Assembly: GCA_002839445.1 (NCBI GenBank)
Contig: PGYB01000005.1
Location: forward strand, 310,001 to 374,000
Source of the DNA: Candidatus Riflebacteria bacterium HGW-Riflebacteria-1
Lineage (GTDB): Bacteria > Muiribacteriota > Ozemobacteria > Ozemobacterales > Ozemobacteraceae
Length of the DNA stretch: 64,000 nucleotides
Reading direction: 5' to 3'
Shown here: positions 17,819-25,433 of the stretch, piece after piece
Position numbering within the stretch: position 1 is the first letter of the stretch
Layout: every line of letters starts with the position of its first letter
Notes under the pieces: generated by a model
What the model saw: the letters and a program-made list of their open reading frames with translations, nothing else
Told to the model about the DNA's origin: nothing
Databases searched by the model: none
Position numbers and translations under genes: made by a program

Positions 17819-17856
17819 ATATAATTTCGTGTATTCATGTTTTTGAGGGAGATAAA

Positions 17857-18064
17857 ATGATCAGTCGTGATCAACTGAAAAAAGATGTTGATTCCGTTAA
17901 CGACAATGATCTTGAGACTTTGCATCGAATAATCCAGGCTTCTTCGCAAGCCATTAAGCAAGCCGAAAGACATTGATGCAAACGAAAAGCCTCTCCTGGG
18001 AAGTATTATTTTCGAGAAGGATTTGATCTCACCGATATCAGAACCGTGGGACGCAGGTCAATGA
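17857..18064 (+). pseudogene. Frameshifted antitoxin-like gene
   Basis: The ATG at 17857 has a GAGGGAG ribosome site. It reads MISRDQLKKDVDSVNDNDLE..., a start typical of small type II antitoxins, and stops at 17976 after 39 codons. Shifting frame near 17974 continues as DANEKPLLGSIIFEKDLISP and ends at 18064; the pattern 'GSI-FE-D-ISPI-EPWDA' is the usual C-terminus of such antitoxins. The expected toxin gene is not found: an overlapping ATG at 18061 opens only 11 codons. I therefore call it a decayed remnant. An assembly error is possible for the frameshift but not for the missing toxin. Confidence 0.65.
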
Positions 18065-18111
18065 CCGTTTATGATGTGCAGGCTATGTGGCAGTAGACTG
18101 CCGATTCTGTT

Positions 18112-19884
18112 TTATGAATTTTCCGTATTCCATTTATGGCGCAGGATCTGCAGCACGAATGCCGGAATACCAAGCATGCGCATAAAACGTCGAGGTTCGA
18201 GCCAGAGGCGGAAAAGCCACTCAATGGCGAAGCGCTGCATCCAGTAAGGTGCTCTTGGCAAAGTTTGTGATATAACGTCGAAACTGCCTCCTACGCCGAC
18301 GGCAACGCCACGTTTGAGGCAATTGCGCAGGCGGGCGATAAAATACTCCTGGCGGGGCACACCAAGCGCCACAAATATGATGTCGGGTTTCGCTCGCGCA
18401 ATTCTTTCGAGAACAGCTTCCTCTTCTTCGGAATCTGGTGCGAAATAGCCGTGTTCGATGCCGCAGATGTTTATCGAATGCTCTTTGTTGAGAGTGTTGG
18501 CGGCATGCTCAGCAATTCCCGCTTTGCCGCCGAGAAAAAAGATTTTCCAGCCATTTTTGCCGGCGGCTTCGCAGATCTGCGAAACCAGAGCGACTCCGGG
18601 TACCCGACCGGGCAGGGGAGTGCCGAGAAAATCGGCGGCCCAGACCACTCCGGCGCCATCTGGCACGACCAGTGCCGCGCGTTGCATGGCGCTTTTAAAG
18701 CGGGTCTCTTCGCCGGCACGAACCAACGCCAGAGAATCAGCGGTAACGATATGAAACAGCGAACTGCCGTCTGTGCTGCTTCTAGCCGTTGCGGAGGCGT
18801 CTGCAGCAGATTCAGACGCTGGCGAAGTTTGTTGCAGATAACTCGCGATGCGCTCAATGACATCTGCCGGAAGAACAGCATCAATGGCGATGCCGAGTAT
18901 CTCGATCTGGCGTGGCACCTGTGTGTTATTGCTGGCGTCTTTGCGGGCAAAAGTGCTGACGAAAACAAACAGTGAGATCACAAAAAGCAGAAACAGCGCA
19001 AAATAGGCTGGAGTTGGCGCGTCAATAAGCACCAGCAGCGCCAGAAAGTTCAAGCAGAGAAAAAACAACCCGGCGAAAAGAACGGTTTTTTCGCGGCGCA
19101 ATGACCATGAATAAATGCGCTCTCGGCTGGTGCCGTGATGCAGACGGTTTCCGAAATATGACGCCACAATCATCGCACTGATCAGCGTAAACGGAAACAA
19201 AATAACCATCGAAGGTACGAACAGCCCGAACAAAAGCAATTGCCCGGAACCTTCCAGCAGCGAAACAGCTGCCAACAGGAAACCGGCAGTAAAAATGCCA
19301 CTGCTGCCAGTCAGAACGCGCCTTCCGCCAGTAGAATAGATAAGCATGAGCACTGAAGAGGTGAGCAACGCCAGATTCACCAGGACTGCGCTTTGCGTGA
19401 ACTGATGCTGCGAAAAATAGATGAACTGCGTTAAAGCGCTTGTCGTCAGCAGAATAAACGGCATTTCGTAGACGAGCGCGGCAATTTTGAGGCAGACAAT
19501 TATTAGAATCGCCCATAGAGTGGCCGAGATGACGAAAATGCTGCTGGTTGCCGCGTCGGTTGCCGCAAACAGACTCGTTATGATGATAAGCGCACCCCAT
19601 GGCAGCAGAGTGAGATATGAGAAACGCTGCCGGTCGCGCAAGAAACCGATGATTGCCAACAGTATTGCGCCCGCCGCCAGGGCCTGAAAGCTTTGTTGCG
19701 TGAAAACTCCGCCGGCCAGCCCGGCGCCTATAAAGGCTCCAAGAAAAGGAAACGCGCCGGCATAACGCCCGCGGCCAAGTTCAAAGCGCGTGTTTGCGGT
19801 AAGGCGTGCGCCAAGCACCCAGAGCAGAATCGCGCCTGCTGCGGCGGTAATCAAAGGTTCGAGCTGTCCGGTAAAGGGGGTCAT
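18112..19884 (-). CDS. Fusion: degenerate WecA/MraY-like membrane domain + WecG/TagA glycosyltransferase
   Basis: This 590-residue protein has two parts. Residues about 1-320 hold around ten membrane segments and keep echoes of the polyprenyl-phosphate glycosyl-1-phosphate transferase family: GFLRDRQRFS where the family has its DD-x-x-D, and TGSSGIFTAGFLLA where it has GDSGS-x-x-LGF. The catalytic aspartates are lost, so this part is probably not an active transferase. Residues about 335-590 are a WecG/TagA/CpsF domain with VPDGAGVVWAA, FFLGGKAGIAEHAA, PDIIFVALGVPRQE and GVGGSFDVIS. This class adds ManNAc-type sugars to a lipid-linked precursor. wecB, which makes UDP-ManNAc, lies at 31.7 kb. 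It stands alone, convergent to the small remnants upstream. Confidence 0.85.
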   Translation of the reverse strand: MTPFTGQLEPLITAAAGAILLWVLGARLTANTRFELGRGRYAGAFPFLGAFIGAGLAGGVFTQQSFQALAAGAILLAIIGFLRDRQRFSYLTLLPWGALIIITSLFAATDAATSSIFVISATLWAILIIVCLKIAALVYEMPFILLTTSALTQFIYFSQHQFTQSAVLVNLALLTSSVLMLIYSTGGRRVLTGSSGIFTAGFLLAAVSLLEGSGQLLLFGLFVPSMVILFPFTLISAMIVASYFGNRLHHGTSRERIYSWSLRREKTVLFAGLFFLCLNFLALLVLIDAPTPAYFALFLLFVISLFVFVSTFARKDASNNTQVPRQIEILGIAIDAVLPADVIERIASYLQQTSPASESAADASATARSSTDGSSLFHIVTADSLALVRAGEETRFKSAMQRAALVVPDGAGVVWAADFLGTPLPGRVPGVALVSQICEAAGKNGWKIFFLGGKAGIAEHAANTLNKEHSINICGIEHGYFAPDSEEEEAVLERIARAKPDIIFVALGVPRQEYFIARLRNCLKRGVAVGVGGSFDVISQTLPRAPYWMQRFAIEWLFRLWLEPRRFMRMLGIPAFVLQILRHKWNTENS

Positions 19885-19947
19885 GCTTTAACTATAAAAG
19901 CCCGCCGCCGTTTTAGCAATACGCTATTTCAGGCTGATTATTGCGGC

Positions 19948-20169
19948 TCAGGTGTTGCCTGAGAGTTCCCAGTAGACGATGTAATACAGGATTGCTGCAA
20001 AATACGCGATCTCGACGCCAATTAAAACGGGAAAAGCCTTGCGCTTTGCATCCCACCAGTCCCAGAAAAAGTTGAGGCGATCAAAAAACCCCAACAAAAC
20101 GTGTACCAGCAGGTAGCAGAACGCAAAAAGCAGCGTCAGAAAAACCGGAATCGCATAATAATAAGCCAT
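19948..20169 (-). CDS. Small membrane protein, unknown function
   Basis: A 73-residue ORF with two hydrophobic segments (about residues 4-27 and 48-67) separated by an aromatic/charged loop (FDRLNFFWDWWDAKRK). No family recognised. The ribosome site is weak. It lies between the glycosyltransferase fusion (same strand, 63 nt downstream) and the divergent TolB-like gene. Confidence 0.55.
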   Translation of the reverse strand: MAYYYAIPVFLTLLFAFCYLLVHVLLGFFDRLNFFWDWWDAKRKAFPVLIGVEIAYFAAILYYIVYWELSGNT

Positions 20170-20225
20170 GCGCCAATATTAACACAGCTTTGCCCGCCAG
20201 GCAAACAACAAATCGAGTTCTGTGC

Positions 20226-20231
20226 TATAAT
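20226..20231 (+). promoter_or_regulatory. -10 element upstream of the TolB-like gene
   Basis: A TATAAT lies 59 nt before the ATG at 20290. No good -35 is seen at the right distance, so this is a weak call. Confidence 0.35.
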
Positions 20232-20289
20232 GATCCGATAAAATCTGCCGGCAGATGCAGCCACGTCGAGCTCTGCAACAGGAGGGAAA

Positions 20290-21261
20290 ATGAAAGTCGC
20301 CAAATTTCTGCTGATAGCTATTGCCGCTGTTTCTCCGCTTCTTTGCGAAGCAGCCGAGATTGTTTTCTGTGGCAACACCGATAATCAGTATGATCTGTAC
20401 CGTGCCGACCTCAAAACCGGCGAGATTATCCGCCTTACCGAAACTGCTGCCGAAGAGCTGATGCCTGCCGTCGCGCCGGACGGCAAAAAAATAGCTTTTG
20501 TTTCAGACCGGGCTGGCGCCAATTCTCTCTATATGATGAACCTCGAAAGCCAGACTGGTGAAGCTGATAACATAAGTGCCGGCATGGGCGCCTATGCCAA
20601 CCCCTGTTTCTCGCCTGACGGCAGTAAAATTGCCGTGCAGTATGCCCCAGACCCTGAAATAACCTGGGCGAGTACATCTATTGTGATTCTCGACCTGACT
20701 ACCCGCGCGCAGCAGACGATTGTCGACAGTGCTCGCCTTAAAACCAGCGAAAACAGCGGAACAACAACCGTTGTCGACCGTCCGGCCTGGGTTTCTGACA
20801 ACCTGCTTGTATATGTACTGGCAGAATACGCTGATCCCGAAGTTGGCCGTTTGTCAAAATCGACAATCTATATGTACGACCTGAAAAAGCAGCAGCACAA
20901 CCGGGTTGCCGGCGGTGAAAGCTACTACAACGCTGCAGGCGAACCGATGGGCTTTAAAGCGGTTATGCCTTCTGTGGTTTCCGAGAAAGATCTCAGTCGC
21001 GCTTTGCTGTTTACAGCGGTTCGCGGCGCTACCGATCGCTCGCCGATGAAACTGACCTTGCCTTCGGGCGAAAAGGGTGTTATCGAACTCAGCGATCCCG
21101 AATTTTTTGGCCCGATGCTTTATGTCGATGCACACTGGATTTACGGTATGATGAACTCGGAAGGCGTCACCGGCCTGGCCTGGCGTGCCGGCGATGGCAA
21201 AGACGCCAGACAGCTTCTCAATTTTGCCGGCAGCATCATTTACCCGGCCGTAATCAGATGA
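20290..21261 (+). CDS. TolB-like beta-propeller exported protein
   Basis: The 323-residue precursor has a signal peptide (MKVAKFLLIAIAAVSPLLCEA) and then repeated propeller blades of the TolB/PD40 type. Examples are DLYRADLKTGEIIRLTETAA, MPAVAPDGKKIAFVSDRAG and NPCFSPDGSKIAV. Such proteins sit in the periplasm; TolB itself works with Pal in the Tol system, but no tol or pal gene is near, so I do not call it TolB. AGGAGGG lies 5 nt before the ATG. A decayed mobile element starts 19 nt after the stop. Confidence 0.82.
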   Translation: MKVAKFLLIAIAAVSPLLCEAAEIVFCGNTDNQYDLYRADLKTGEIIRLTETAAEELMPAVAPDGKKIAFVSDRAGANSLYMMNLESQTGEADNISAGMGAYANPCFSPDGSKIAVQYAPDPEITWASTSIVILDLTTRAQQTIVDSARLKTSENSGTTTVVDRPAWVSDNLLVYVLAEYADPEVGRLSKSTIYMYDLKKQQHNRVAGGESYYNAAGEPMGFKAVMPSVVSEKDLSRALLFTAVRGATDRSPMKLTLPSGEKGVIELSDPEFFGPMLYVDAHWIYGMMNSEGVTGLAWRAGDGKDARQLLNFAGSIIYPAVIR

Positions 21262-21280
21262 AAAGCCGCGCTTGCCGTTA

Positions 21281-21611
21281 GTCCTTTGTCACATTATGAC
21301 TGTACAAATTAACTGACAATAAGTGTATGACAAAAATGGCCATTTATAAAAACGTTACCAGGGCGTAGGCAGGTTTCCCATGCGCGAAAGCTTTTTTGCA
21401 CAAGAACGTGCTTATACAGAACTGCGCAGGATAGAGCAGTTCTGCGAGACAGGCAATGTTGACGCAATCCCGACAACTCCTACCTCAAATTCTCGGCTGT
21501 CGATAGCTGTAGCGAATGGCCCGCTGAGCAGTGCGGGATACGCCGTTCTAATGGCTGAAGCCAGTAAGAACGGCCTAATTCTGCCGAGAGCCCGGTCACA
21601 TATGAGTTCAA
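21281..21611 (+). mobile_element. MITE-like element copy 1, right end lost
   Basis: It begins after a TA (21279-21280) with GTCCTTTGTCACATTATGA, a one-mismatch copy of the terminal repeat of the intact elements. The core block GGGCGTAGGCAGG (from 21363) and its partner CTGCCGAGAGCCC (near 21593) are preserved. Several extra hairpins lie between them, making this the longest copy. The right terminal repeat is not recognisable before the start of the RqcH gene at 21643. Confidence 0.65.
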
Positions 21612-21642
21612 TCGTTGCTTACTCTTACTATAGGCAGGCAAG

Positions 21643-23391
21643 ATGGACTATCTGACCTTAAAAAAGCATGTTGCCGAACTGGCCGGGCAGCTGGCTGACC
21701 GGCCCCTGCTGGTGCGCGCTGTCGACAGCGGCGGTCGCAGTTTCGCGCTTCGGATCAAGCGAAAAAACGGTGACTGGTCTGATCTGGTGATCAATCTTGA
21801 CAGCCCTGATCAGGGACTGCGCCTTACCGAAAATGCCGTAGAACTCGATCGCAACTCAGCGCTGGTGCGCACGATCAACCGTCTGCTGGTTGACAGCCGG
21901 CTGGCCAGCATCGAACTCGCCGGCAGCGAGGCCGAAGGCAGCTTTGACCGGGTCGTGCGCCTGCATTTTGTCGTCATCGACAGCTTTTTTGGCAATCGCA
22001 GCGATTACTACCTTTTCTGCGAGCTTACCGGCCGCATCGCTGACGTTTTTATCTGCGACGCTGATCACAAGATTCTCGATCGCCTGTCGCGGACCTCGAA
22101 TAACTTGATTGGCGCTATTTATCGGCTTCCTGAAAGTATGCCGCTGCTCAACCCCTTTAACACAAACTCCGATAACTTGAAGCGAATTTTTGCCGCGCCG
22201 GCTGAGGAATGGAAAAACCGTATCGGCGCTCTTTCGCCAATTTTGCAGGCCGAGCTGTCTTTCCGCATGCAGCAATGCAACGGCCAGAATACCAGCGATA
22301 TCTTTACCGCGCTTCTAACTGAGGTGTTGGCAGATAAGCAGGCCTACGTGTACTGCCGCGATGGCAAACTCAAGGCCATATCAGGCTACCGGCTCGAGCA
22401 CCTGCAATCGCTTTCACTTACGATGTTTCCGCAGGTTAACGCCGCGGCAAACTGGGTCAGCGAAAATATCGTGTTGCCGCGCCGCCTGGCTGAGCAGAAA
22501 AAACGTTGCGTCGCCATGCTGGCGCGCGAGGTCAGACAAAAACAGCAGCTGCTCGAAGACCAGCACAACCTGCTCGCTAAATACTCTGAATCAGAGCATT
22601 ACCGCCATTATGGCGATCTGCTGGTTGCCAACCTTTATCAGATAAAGCAAGGCAGTCGTTTCGCAGAAATCGAAGACTGGCAGACCTCTCAACTGGTGCG
22701 CATCGAGCTTGATCCCGCTAAAACCCCAGCTGCCGTTGCTCAGCGCTATTTTAACCTGTATAAGAAAGCGCAGCGCGGAATCGCCGAAGTAGAAAAGCGC
22801 ATAAAAATTCTTGCCGACGAACTCGCCTGGTTGCGCGAACAGCTGTGGCTCGCCGAGACAGCTGAGCACGAAGCTGATCTGCTGCCTGATCTGATTAAAT
22901 CTTCTGCAGAATCAGATCGCCAACCAAACAACAAGGGAAGCAAAAAGCAGAACAAAAACGCAAACAAAAAAGAAGATAAAAGCGCGCGGGGCGGCCGTAA
23001 ACGCGTTGATTTTACGCCTGTTCTCGAAATTGACGGCTGCCGTTACTACGCCGGCCGCAACGCCAGACAGAACGATTCTTTGACCTTTCAGCTCGCCCGC
23101 CGCGGCGATTACTGGTTTCACGCCAACGATGTACCTGGCGCCCACGTGATTTTACGCAAGGCCGAAGGAGAAGTGAGCGAAATCGATCTGCATCGCGGCG
23201 CTCAACTCGCCGCCTGGTTCAGCTTCGCCCGCAACAGCAGCAAGGTACCCGTCGATTGCGCCGATGTCGCCCATGTTAGAAGAATTCCCGGCGGTGGCCC
23301 GGGCCGAGTTTCTTACACACACCAGAAAACTCTGCTGGCCGATCCCTCCGCTGCCGCCGCCCTGCTGTCAGAAACTACCAAAGCCGCCTAG
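21643..23391 (+). CDS. RqcH/NFACT-family ribosome quality control protein
   Basis: This 582-residue protein has the NFACT-N domain (residues 1-270), a long coiled coil (about 280-420), a Lys/Asn-rich linker (about 425-460) and the NFACT-R/DUF814 domain, with GDYWFHANDVPGAHVILR at about 493-510. Family members (RqcH, Rqc2/NEMF, FbpA) bind stalled 50S-peptidyl-tRNA complexes and add C-terminal Ala tails to the nascent chain. The ATG at 21643 starts the conserved domain; the upstream DNA is repeat. The stop codon is unusual: the TA is the insertion target of the following element and the G is its first base, so the original C-terminus may have been altered. Confidence 0.88.
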   Translation: MDYLTLKKHVAELAGQLADRPLLVRAVDSGGRSFALRIKRKNGDWSDLVINLDSPDQGLRLTENAVELDRNSALVRTINRLLVDSRLASIELAGSEAEGSFDRVVRLHFVVIDSFFGNRSDYYLFCELTGRIADVFICDADHKILDRLSRTSNNLIGAIYRLPESMPLLNPFNTNSDNLKRIFAAPAEEWKNRIGALSPILQAELSFRMQQCNGQNTSDIFTALLTEVLADKQAYVYCRDGKLKAISGYRLEHLQSLSLTMFPQVNAAANWVSENIVLPRRLAEQKKRCVAMLAREVRQKQQLLEDQHNLLAKYSESEHYRHYGDLLVANLYQIKQGSRFAEIEDWQTSQLVRIELDPAKTPAAVAQRYFNLYKKAQRGIAEVEKRIKILADELAWLREQLWLAETAEHEADLLPDLIKSSAESDRQPNNKGSKKQNKNANKKEDKSARGGRKRVDFTPVLEIDGCRYYAGRNARQNDSLTFQLARRGDYWFHANDVPGAHVILRKAEGEVSEIDLHRGAQLAAWFSFARNSSKVPVDCADVAHVRRIPGGGPGRVSYTHQKTLLADPSAAAALLSETTKAA

Positions 23392-23649
23392 TCCTCTGTC
23401 ACATTTGAATTGCACAGTTCGATTAGCAATATATGTGTCTAAAAATGGCCATCTATAAAAATCTTTACAAGGGCGCAGGCAGGGTTTTCATGAGCGAAGA
23501 CTTCGAGCCAGTCTGCTTTGACGCAATCACGACAACTCTAACCTGAAAGTTCTGTCTGGCGAGAGTTGTAGCGAATGAATTCCTGCCGAGAGCCCGGCAT
23601 TAGCAGTATACCATGAATCGAATTCTTGAACTCAAATGTGACAGAGGAC
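23391..23649 (+). mobile_element. MITE-like element copy 2 (259 bp), TA-flanked
   Basis: Terminal inverted repeats GTCCTCTGTCACATTTGA are perfect over 18 bp at both ends. TA dinucleotides flank it at 23389-23390 and 23650-23651, the target duplication expected for IS630/Tc1-mariner-type transposition. There is no coding capacity, so it must be moved in trans. An internal stem pairs GGGC / GGCAG (from 23471) with CTGCC / GCCC (to 23595). Confidence 0.85.
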
Positions 23650-23651
23650 TA

Positions 23652-23820
23652 GTCCTCTGTCACATTTGAATTGTATAGCTAACTCCTTAAGAACTGTGTC
23701 TAAAAGTTGTCATTGATAGAAAACGTTACAAGGGCGTAGGCGGGCATGGGATTCCGCCGAGAGCCCGGCATAAGCAGTATACCAAAAATTCAATTCTTGA
23801 AGTCATGTGTGACAGAGGAC
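23652..23820 (+). mobile_element. MITE-like element copy 3 (169 bp), TA-flanked
   Basis: A second intact copy, directly abutting copy 2 with a single shared TA (23650-23651) and a TA at 23821-23822. Its terminal repeats match for 13 bp (GTCCTCTGTCACA). The internal stem is short and clean: GGGC-GTA-GGCGG (23732-23743) with CCGCC-GAGA-GCCC (23753-23765). Confidence 0.85.
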
Positions 23821-23861
23821 TAGCCCCCTGGTAACCTTGTGATTGCACTTGCAAGCGCAAA

Positions 23862-23890
23862 TTGCCGTGTGGGCAAAACAAAGGTATAAT
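23862..23890 (+). promoter_or_regulatory. Promoter for the exported protein gene at 23967
   Basis: TTGCCG (23862-23867), a 17-nt spacer and TATAAT (23885-23890). It lies just beyond MITE-like copy 3. Confidence 0.6.
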
Positions 23891-23966
23891 TAACCTCGAT
23901 TGCTTGTGCCGCTCGCTTGAGTCTAAAATTGCATCTGCCAAAATAGCTATGAAAGCTGGAAACCCA

Positions 23967-24875
23967 ATGAAAAATACTGTTGTGATTACCATTTTGATGC
24001 TTGCGTGTATTGTCGGCATGGCAATGGCGCAAACAAAGTCGCCAGAGCAAATTCTGGAGCTGGTCAGAGATATCAGTTTGCCCGGCGACGACATTAAATC
24101 GCTGGCTTTTGATATGCATATGAACCTGCCGATGCCGCTCAGCATATTGTGCCAGGTGCGCTATGCCGCGCCGGATCAGTATTCTTTGCACGTGTTCGAC
24201 AATTACGACCAGACGCCGGTCCTGATTATCATCGGGCGAACCGCCATGATCAACGATCCTTTCGCAGAAAGCCTCACGCTTATAGCTTCGGCCGGGGTTG
24301 CTTTCGACCTGGTGCCGCGCGGAACCGAATATAATGCGCAGTTTGCCTTCAACATGCCGGTCGATGGTGAAATCAAAAACCGCATCGAACTCGACTTCAA
24401 AACAATGTTTTCGCGCGTTACCGAGAACGTTGTGGTTCAGTCGACTTCTTCAGATACCCTGTTGTTTGCGGGTTTGACTGAGCAGAAGAGTCGTTGTAGT
24501 GCAGTCTTTGCGCCAGATGACAAATTTGCGCTGCGTGAAGTTGCTCTTTTTGTAGAAGAAGAGCAGGCTTCCGTGCTCGCGCTGAAAAACATCAGGGTCG
24601 ATGCTGCGACAGAAGCGGTTGTGGCGGTCTTTCCGCTGCCGCAACTGGCCAGTTCAGCTGTCGCGTTGAATCATATCGAACCTCAGGGAATGATCGACAC
24701 AGCCATGGTTGCTACCACGGTAATCAAGGCGGTATTTGCCAGATCGGCAATTCGCAACGAGCCTCTGCGAGAGAATCTAGAAAGTATGCTGAACCAGAAA
24801 ATAGATTGGTCCGAAATTGAAAAGGCCGATGCCGCGAGGTCAGAAAAGTTGCGGCAGATTTTTAAGCCTCTGTAG
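23967..24875 (+). CDS. Exported protein, possibly LolA-like fold
   Basis: The 302-residue precursor has a signal peptide (MKNTVVITILMLACIVGMAMA). The body has many short strands and the pattern of an incomplete barrel that binds lipid or lipoprotein (SPEQILELVRD, then MPLSILCQVRYAAPDQYSLHVF). This recalls LolA/LolB or DUF4292-like proteins, but similarity is too weak to name it. The in-frame ATG at 23967 starts the signal peptide and is preferred over the ATG at 23949 and an earlier TTG. It converges with the Rrf2 gene, which overlaps its last 14 bases. Confidence 0.7.
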   Translation: MKNTVVITILMLACIVGMAMAQTKSPEQILELVRDISLPGDDIKSLAFDMHMNLPMPLSILCQVRYAAPDQYSLHVFDNYDQTPVLIIIGRTAMINDPFAESLTLIASAGVAFDLVPRGTEYNAQFAFNMPVDGEIKNRIELDFKTMFSRVTENVVVQSTSSDTLLFAGLTEQKSRCSAVFAPDDKFALREVALFVEEEQASVLALKNIRVDAATEAVVAVFPLPQLASSAVALNHIEPQGMIDTAMVATTVIKAVFARSAIRNEPLRENLESMLNQKIDWSEIEKADAARSEKLRQIFKPL

Positions 24876-25290
24876 TTGGATTCTGGCGGTCGTTTCCGAT
24901 TAGATCGGCAAAAGAACAGTCAGCGAATTCCGCTCTCAGGCGCTTTTGTAGAAGCTCCAGCCGATCATGTATTGGGCACAGGCGGCTGCGGTCGCAGGCG
25001 CTGAGATCCTGACAACAGATGTTAAGGTTTATGGCGCGTTTATCGAAAAGCTCGAGAATGTCGAAAAGCGAAATTTCGGCTGGCTTGCGTGCTAGAAAGA
25101 TGCCGCCCTGCTTGCCACGATGCGTGGCCAGTATTCCTGCTTCGACCAGATGGTGCGAAATTTTTCGCAGAAACCGGTAGGGAATCTGCATCTTTTCGCT
25201 GATTTCTGTGGTGACAACCGCACCGTCGCCGGCATGCTGCGCCAGATACAAAACCGTGCGTATCGCGTAATCTGCTTCTCGTGTAATCAT
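24862..25290 (-). CDS. Rrf2-family, IscR-like Fe-S transcription regulator
   Basis: A 142-residue winged-helix regulator begins MITREADYAIRTVLYLAQH, the classical Rrf2 start. The cysteine motif C-x5-C-x5-C (CQDLSACDRSRLC, about residues 91-103) matches the [2Fe-2S] ligand spacing of IscR. It probably senses Fe-S status or redox/NO and binds DNA accordingly; the targets are not known. No isc/suf genes are adjacent. I set the start at the ATG of MITREADY; the ORF runs further upstream but has no family homology there. It is divergent from the DnaB-like gene, so the 143-bp spacer could contain its sites. Confidence 0.88.
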   Translation of the reverse strand: MITREADYAIRTVLYLAQHAGDGAVVTTEISEKMQIPYRFLRKISHHLVEAGILATHRGKQGGIFLARKPAEISLFDILELFDKRAINLNICCQDLSACDRSRLCPIHDRLELLQKRLRAEFADCSFADLIGNDRQNPTTEA

Positions 25291-25381
25291 AGTGTGCCGC
25301 CAGAATGTAATGATATAAAATGGGTAGCAAATATCCGGAGGCAAGTCAAGCGAATAGATTGTGCTATCGCTGGAATGCTCA

Positions 25382-25410
25382 TTGACAGGGTACGTCAGGT
25401 GCATTAGAAT
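25382..25410 (+). promoter_or_regulatory. Promoter of the DnaB-like/TPR/HEAT unit
   Basis: TTGACA (25382-25387), a 17-nt spacer and TAGAAT (25405-25410). A GGAGG ribosome site and the GTG start at 25434 follow. Confidence 0.75.
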
Positions 25411-25433
25411 GTTTCGAAACCCCGGAGGTAAAT

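Noticed and set aside
21380..21655. 91-codon plus-strand ORF
   Set aside because: It lies within the MITE-like copy and is made of its hairpin repeats; no ribosome site and no family pattern.
23389..23822. CRISPR-like or attC-like array
   Set aside because: Only two units, inverted terminal repeats, TA flanks and no regular short spacers; a mobile element reading fits all of it.
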